Shown one piece after another: positions 57,991 to 64,000 of a stretch of DNA of 64,000 bases. Every line of letters starts with the position of its first letter. The first letter of the stretch is position 1. Both the position numbers and the translations under genes were made by a program. Below the pieces are notes generated by a model, which was not told where the DNA came from, made no database searches, and was given only the letters and a program-made list of their open reading frames with translations. The DNA is from Biomphalaria glabrata. Its lineage: Eukaryota > Mollusca > Gastropoda > Planorbidae. The stretch lies in assembly GCF_947242115.1 (NCBI RefSeq), contig NC_074721.1:16475501-16539500 (forward strand). Direction: 5' to 3'.

Positions 57991-59013
57991 TCACCAGAGT
58001 TAGTAAAGTTCTTTCAGAGACACCTTTGATCCATCAAGTCATCACCAGAGTTAGCCAAGTTCTTTCAGAGACACCTTTGATCCATCAAGTCATCACCAGA
58101 GTTAGCCAAGTTCTTTCAGAGACACCTTTGATCCATCAAGTCATCACCAGAGTTAGCAAAGTTCTTTCAGAGACACCTTTGATCCATCAAGTCATCACCA
58201 GAGTTAGCCAAGTTCTTTCAGAGACACCTTTGATCCATCAAGTCATCACCAGTTAGCAAAGTTCTTTCAGAGACACCTTTGATCCATCAAGTCATCACCA
58301 GAGTTAGCCAAGTTCTTTCAGAGACACCTTTGATCCATCAAGTCATCACCAGAGTTAGCCAAGTTCTTTCAGAGACACCTTTGATTCATCAAGTCATCAC
58401 CAGAGTTAGCCAAGTTCTTTCAGAGACACCTTTGATCCATCAAGTCATCACCAGAGTTAGCCAAGTTCTTTCAGAGACACCTTTGATCCATCAAGTCATC
58501 ACCAGAGTTAGCAAAGTTCTTTCAGAGACACCTTTGATCTATCAAGTCATCACCAGAGTTAGCCAAGTTCTTTCAGAGACACCTTTGATCCATCAAGTCA
58601 TCACCAGAGTTAGCAAAGTTCTTTCAGAGACACCTTTGATCCATCAAGTCATCACCAGAGTTAGCAAAGTTCTTTCAGAGACACCTTTGATCCATCAAGT
58701 CATCACCAGAGTTAGCAAAGTTCTTTCAGAGACACCTTTGATCCATCAAGTCATCACCAGAGTTAGCAAAGTTCTTTCAGAGACACCTTTGATCCATCAA
58801 GTCATCACCAGAGTTAGCAAAGTTCTTTCAGAGACACCTTTGATCCATCAAGTCATCACCAGAGTTAGCAAAGTTCTTTCGGAGACACCTTTGATCCATC
58901 AAGTCATCACCAGAGTTAGCAAAGTTCTTTCAGAGACACCTTTGATCCATCAAGTCATCACCAGAGTTAGCAAAGTTCTTTCAGAGACACCTTTGATCCA
59001 TCAAGTCATCACC
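57990..59013. repeat. 51-bp minisatellite, 20 copies, at a LINE 3' end
   Basis: The unit holds ATCACCAGAGTTAGC, AAGTTCTTTCAGAGACACC and TTTGATCCATCAAGTC. One unit near 58240 is 49 bp. The unit is 17 codons long and stop-free, so it gives long open frames with VLSETPLIHQV repeated; these are not evidence of a protein. Confidence 0.95.
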
Positions 59014-59337
59014 AACCTTTCCCCATGGACTATTTCTTTCATTTTGCTGTTTAAATGTTCTTCTCGTGATCTTTATTTTTTTCTTGACCAGCTGTGCATG
59101 TCTCTACCATTTTATAGTGTAGATTTATAAGTAAAGGAGTAATATATATATATATATATATAATTCTTTTCATGACTCAACAGTTTGGACACCCCCAAGA
59201 AGTAAAGGAAAGATCACTCTTTTATTTCTGCAAGTTGAACTACAGTTACCCCACGTATTTTTAGCGGCAAAATAAAAAGAGGGAGGGGGGGAACAAGTAA
59301 ACTAATCTGTCTCCACCAGTCACTAAATAGCAAAGCA
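59014..59337. other. No gene; TA microsatellite
   Basis: The TA run at 59143-59162 is the only clear feature. Confidence 0.5.
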
Positions 59338-59460
59338 GGACTTAACCATTGTTGGGACCTATGCGAAACGGATTTCGTGATTCCAAGTTAGGGTAGGGAT
59401 ACGGATAATAAGTAAAAATTAAGAGTTTGTATTAGAAATTAAATTCGTATTTTTTTCATT
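59338..59460. mobile_element. hAT-type MITE, one half
   Basis: GACCTATGCGAAACGGAT and TAGGGTAGGGATACGG match, inverted, the right end of the MITE at 8276-8674. The other half may be 60195-60490, with other sequence and a LINE in between. Confidence 0.55.
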
Positions 59461-59671
59461 CTTTACTACCTATAGAATTACTTTACGAGCCTTGAGTGAA
59501 GTGAAGTCATACAGTATATCATAAAAAATTATATTTCCTACATAGATCACGCTCAATAACAAGAATTACCAAATGTTTTAATCTATCAATAAGAATTGTT
59601 GACCTCAAGTAATTCTTCATTAGTTTGAGGCGCGAGAAGTTTCTCACCAGATTCCACAATTACGGATATTG

Positions 59672-60190
59672 CATATATTAACCTTGGTTAGGCCAATAAT
59701 AGAATATGCATCCTCTGTTTGGGACCCCTCAACTCAAGAAAACATTAAGAAACTAGAACAGACACAAAATAGAGCAGTGCGATTCATAACAAACGAATAT
59801 TCACATTTGACTAGAGTAACACCTTTAGTAAAATCACTAAATTTAGAAAGCCTTCAGGACAGAAGGCTCAAAAGTAAAGTAGCAATCATACATAAAAAAC
59901 TGAACCATAATCTTCAAAATACAAAAACAAAATTTAATAAAATACTATGAAAGACACAAAGATAAAGGCACATTCCTCGTCCCATATGCTAGGACAAATT
60001 TGTACAAATACTCCTTCTTCCCTAGTGCTATTAGAGCATGGAATGGGTTGCCTGAGCTAGCCAGGAAAACCAGTGACTTGGCAGAATTTAAGTCATTGGT
60101 TAATATGCATGACTAAATGCATGACGCGTAGGACGTAATCATCTTCTTTTTTGAAGTAACGTCTGTATTATATAAGATAAGATAAGATAT
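59672..60190 (+). mobile_element. CR1/L2-like LINE 3' end
   Basis: Encodes LVRPIIEYASSVWDPSTQEN, RAVRFITNEYSHLTR and LESLQDRRLKSKVAIIHK, then WNGLPELARKTSDL near 60045. It ends in ATAAG repeats (60170-60190). Nearly identical to 38770-39172 over the shared part; 5'-truncated. Confidence 0.88.
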
Positions 60191-60194
60191 TGCA

Positions 60195-60490
60195 GTTTTT
60201 TAATCGCGCTTAAGATTGCTTTTTTCATACTGAATGACACCCCAAAATGACAATTTTTGTCTATTTATTTCAGGAGATTTGTATGAGTTTTCAAACGATA
60301 TATATAATTTCGGAGATTTCCAGGATTTTTTCGTATATTTTGCAATTTCAGATGTCCAGGAGCTCCTGGTAAATCAGGAATAAGTTATAAAATGGTTTAA
60401 TTTAATAATTTACACCTAGAATTAGCGCGGGTCCAATGAAAGTGCGGGGCCCACTCAGGTCGCATAAGTTGCAGTGGCCTAAGGCAAATA
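60195..60490. mobile_element. hAT-type MITE, other half
   Basis: Shares GACACCCCAAAATGAC, AGGAGCTCCTGGTAAATC and AAGTGCGGGGCCCACT with 17185-17515. Confidence 0.7.
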
Positions 60491-61109
60491 ATGGCGCATT
60501 CTACGCCGTGGGTCGACTAATAGTATAATAATACGTTTTATTTAAATGAAAACCCTAATGCTATTGTTCACGTATGTATCAAAAAGAGAAGTATCGATTT
60601 TGAGGATGCAAGAGCGCCATTTGTTTTCCTGATTTAAAAAATACTTTTGTTAGACCTAACTAAGTAGCCTACGTACCGGTATTCAAGTATAATCAACCAG
60701 ACAAAGTCTAGTTCAACAAGAGGCCTGTTCATGCTAATCGCCTCCTATTCAAGTACAAATCTACATGCACAGCTTCCATTCAATGTGTTGTTCATTTCTT
60801 TACATTACTGACGACACGGAATTGTTGGCTTCGCTGTAAAGCGAGATAATCGAAACTGTTAATAATTGCCATTTCCCAATGACGTCGGTGATCTTGACCA
60901 ACTCGACACGATATACGAGTCTATTTTGGTAACAGTGTATTTATAGACTCTTCTAGGCCCCTACCCATAACATAATATAGGGAGGTTCGATACTAATTTA
61001 AAAGCAATTGCTCCCGTTACAGATTTCCCCGAATATGTTCTTTAGGGCTACACAATGTAAAAGCTTATTGTGTTTATTTCATAGTGTGTACGCCTATAGA
61101 GGATGGAAC
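60491..61109. other. No gene seen
   Basis: AT-rich. CTACGCCGTGGGTCGACTA near 60500 also follows the MITE at 17515, so the shared unit may be longer than the MITE itself. Confidence 0.4.
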
Positions 61110-62065
61110 CAGCGGCAGACTGGCTATGGGCAAACGGGTAAATGCCCGGTGGGCCGGTACCAAATGGGCCGCTCTGGTCGCGACCTAAGAAACAAAAATT
61201 TCAATGCAAAAAAAAAGTGACAGCAGCAAGACACAAAGGCCCGAACACTTTATTCTTATTACAATTAATTTTGTTTGAAATTCAACAATTAAGAATATCA
61301 ACAACGAAGACATTCACAATATTATCATTAGCAAAACGTTAGACTGTACTTTCTGCTATGCACGAGCGGCAGGGACTGCTTTGATGTCTTCGAGGTTGTG
61401 TTTGGCCTAATCATTTTGCTGGTCGGCATGAGCCTTTGATGGTACTCCCATTTTTTTTTTGCTCCTTCCCTCCCACCTCTTTTAATGGTTCCAATAAAAT
61501 TTAACCAAAAAGAGTGATGAGACAGGTTAAGTTAGAAAACATTGATATAAAGCAGAAAAGAAAAAAAAAGATAGGCGCGACAATTAGCTCTTTAACAATA
61601 CTTAATAGAAATTAACTTTAACACATACACACAGCCGTGAAATTACAAACCACCCAACTTATTCACAGCTCAATATGAGTATAAAGCTCTACTTTCTGCG
61701 ATTTGAAAAGAAAAAGCAAGTTTCTTTTTGTTTATTTTTAATAACATAGATCTAAAAATACTCCACTTAAGGCTTAAAAAATATTATTTAATTAAAAAAT
61801 AACTCTAGATATAAATCAATTTTTATACTATTATAATAAATGGCAAACTTATGCTTAGTATGAAGTCATTAATAATGAAAATAATTACAATAATTTATAT
61901 AGCGCTGTCACATCCAATATTTAATGAAAGGAGATTTATATTTTAAATAATGGGTCATGTTATATTCATATACATATCTCGTTTTTGAGAATGTGCTTGG
62001 AGGAAGCAAAAGCTTTTCACATTAAATAAGTGCCTCTCTAACCGTTCTACTTTCTCTTATCTTTT

Positions 62066-62190
62066 AATGGAATGGGTTGCCTGAGTCAGCCAGGAAAACC
62101 AATGATTTAGCATATTTTAAGTCACAGATCAACATGCATGACTAGATTGACACATGAAATGCGTAAGACGTAACAATCTTATTTTTTGAA
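62066..62190 (+). mobile_element. CR1/L2-like LINE tail fragment
   Basis: ATGGAATGGGTTGCCTGAG, AGCCAGGAAAACCA and a TTTTGAAGAAACGTCTGT end match 60037-60165, with more divergence. An older copy. Confidence 0.65.
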
Positions 62191-62912
62191 GAAACGTCTG
62201 TTATCTATAACTAATACCAAAAAGCTTCAAACTCATTAGGCTGCTATTGTATTGTTTATAGTTTTCAGACTACATACATGTATAAATAGAATACATTATG
62301 TAATCCTACGAATGCTTACATCCAGTTTTCGATGTGTTATCAAACTTTATATATTTTGTAGAGAATTAGGCTTACACCTATAATATAACACATGGGCGTA
62401 GCCGGGAGGGAAGGGTCTTCAAACCATCACTTGCCTCAGACCTCATTGTCTGAAAGTGAAACTTTACTTACTGCCCCAGTGCAGGCAAATTAAGCAAACT
62501 ACAGTTTTCAAACTTCATGAGCGTAGCCAAAAGGGGTTTTGTGGTTTTCCTTCCCCCTCCAATACAAAAGCTAAAGCAAAACTATAGTTACTATTTTATA
62601 CCAGTCACTGGACTCCATTGAATAGCAGATTTAGTTTTTGAATTTTTTTAGCGTGAAGAGTAGCTGGCTAATTGCACTGTAGATACCTCAGAATATGCAT
62701 TTTTTAAGCTGAAAATAACGGAAATAATGCTTGGTTCCGGTGCGAACCACTGGGGGAGCTCACAGCGCTGCCCCGGACTCCCTAGCTGCCCTTTGGCGGT
62801 GTGTACTGTCTTTCCACTAATTATAGGAAGAGAGTATTCTAGGGTAGAAAAAATGTTTGAAAGAATGAAAGATCAGAATGTAATGAAGATTAATTACATA
62901 TATACACACACA

Positions 62913-62916
<4 letters not shown>

Positions 62917-62957
<41 letters not shown>
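62917..62957. repeat. TA microsatellite
   Basis: About 20 TA units immediately before a solo LTR. More TA units follow the LTR (63703-63716), so the LTR inserted within the run. Confidence 0.9.
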
Positions 62958-62961
<4 letters not shown>

Positions 62962-63702
62962 ACGAATCTCACTATCCAGGCTCTCTGCAAACTGCACCAT
63001 ACACCACCAACTTAAAGAACTTGACAAGTCAGGGCTCCAAAATAACGTAAAGGTTTAATGTCCATAAATAACAGCCAATACTGTACAATTGGCAGCACGT
63101 AGAACAGTACAAATAGCTCTGCGATAACAAATATCTCTCCGATAACACCGTTCCGCCGTATCAAGTCTTGCACTGGCCTCTCCGTCTTGTTCCGGGCTTG
63201 CACTGGGTTCAACAGTTCGGAACTGACTTCACACACTTGGGCTCGTTGTGTCGGACTCGATCACAGACCAAGATCAAGACGCCGTTCGTCTCAACTGTAC
63301 TTGACAGTACTCCGCACTGAACCGTCGTAATGCTCTGTACAGAACCACACCGTTGAACTGTGCTGTAGTCGACCGTGTTCTGAACTCCTGTCGTGAACCC
63401 GCTTTCTGAACCGTCTTGACTGCGACACCTCCGCTCTTATATAGGGTCCCTACTGGCCTTCTCGAACCGGACAGAACGCCGCTCGACATTTCTAGGTGGT
63501 CAGATGACTACAACTCTCGTGACGCTCCTGAGCTCCGGACCGCCGTCGATCCTTCCCGAACCGCCGTGTTGACACTCGTCTCGGCTGACCGTCGTAACTC
63601 GTCAACGTTGACCGCTCGTCTAGCGCTGGCCTGGGGCGATTTGCGTCGGCTGACTACACTCACACCACTACCCCCATCTGTGCTACCACCAGGTTTATAA
63701 CA
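62958..63702 (-). mobile_element. Gypsy-type solo LTR in the TA run
   Basis: 745 bp, from TGTTACGAATC to TTTATAACA, with ATAT on both sides. A TATA box (CTCTTATATAGGG) lies near 63436. Same family as 42989-43690. Confidence 0.85.
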
Positions 63703-63954
63703 ATATATATATATATAAGTTGCGGAGTGGGGTAAAAATCCCCCCCACAGAAAATATATGACATGCCATTTGTTGGCCGGTTTATATAGTGATGCCCGGG
63801 CCGATTTTGATACCCAGTCCGCCCCTGGATGGAACCCTACCAAGATTAGTATTAGTGTATAGACAAATCCATAGCTACGGAAAATGTGACAAGTATTACA
63901 CAATTCAGTGTCTATACATTTTCTATAAAAAGTACGGCGATGGTCAAACAAGTT

Positions 63955-64000
63955 TTATATCAGGGTACCGGCCCACCGGACAGTTGCCCGACTGCCCTTA
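63955..64000. mobile_element. Terminus of another hAT-like copy, cut by the window edge
   Basis: GGTACCGGCCCACCGG and TTGCCCGACTGCC are the inverse of the inner left end at 61110-61165. Only the end is inside the window. Confidence 0.45.

Larger units (their letters stand above)
61110..63827. mobile_element. hAT-like element, 2718 bp, non-autonomous or decayed
   Basis: The terminal inverted repeats start CAGCGGCAGACTGG and CAGGGGCGGACTGG. A perfect 8-bp duplication GATGGAAC flanks it (61102-61109, 63828-63835). No transposase is recognised. It contains a LINE tail (62066-62190), a TA microsatellite and a solo LTR. Confidence 0.85.

Noticed and set aside
57666-59130. Proteins with repeated VLSETPLIHQV
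   Set aside because: The 51-bp non-coding minisatellite happens to be stop-free and a multiple of three; one 49-bp unit breaks the frame.

Overview
The window looks like nuclear DNA from a mollusc, most likely a freshwater gastropod. It is AT-rich, has GT-AG introns of several kilobases, and is crowded with LINEs, Gypsy-type LTR fossils, hAT transposons, tRNA-derived SINEs, short non-autonomous elements and long minisatellites. The snail assignment is an inference from this repeat mix; no sequence was searched. Very few of the long open frames are real genes.

The one host gene I can assemble is on the + strand from 36446 to 50223. Six small exons join with intron phase 2 at every junction to give a 133-residue protein: a signal peptide, two six-cysteine blocks with inhibitor-cystine-knot (knottin) spacing, and an acidic Asn/Asp-rich tail. 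Exons 2+3 and exons 4+5 are a duplicated pair; exon 3 is only 21 nt. The introns hold LINE, SINE, LTR and hAT insertions and several minisatellites, so the exons make up about 3% of the locus. A second possible host exon lies on the - strand at 18449-18574.

Layout: 1-5333, an RTE-like LINE joined to a 3.1-kb array of a 15-bp unit. 5334-10340, a LINE end, a solo LTR, a hAT remnant holding a SINE, a Gypsy fragment holding a hAT MITE, and a stem-loop MITE. 10838-17170, a CR1/L2-like LINE split by a 5.4-kb Gypsy element which itself holds a 0.9-kb solo LTR. 17185-25400, MITEs, a SINE, the possible host exon and three large minisatellites (44, 41 and 37 bp). 26300-29683, two foldback transposons whose arms are tandem 15-bp units, one of them inside a LINE. 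30060-35765, a LINE fragment and a broken Gypsy copy. 36446-50309, the knottin gene. 51225-52178, a 38-bp minisatellite. 53268-56418, a LINE with RNase H split by a 2.46-kb hAT element. 56710-59013, a LINE end running into a 51-bp minisatellite. 59338-64000, LINE and MITE pieces and a 2.7-kb hAT element holding a solo LTR.

Main points for a second look: the interrupted two-knottin gene; the foldback family, which also explains the giant 15-bp array; minisatellites that grew inside LINE coding sequence; and an LTR group whose insertions are all flanked by ATAT.
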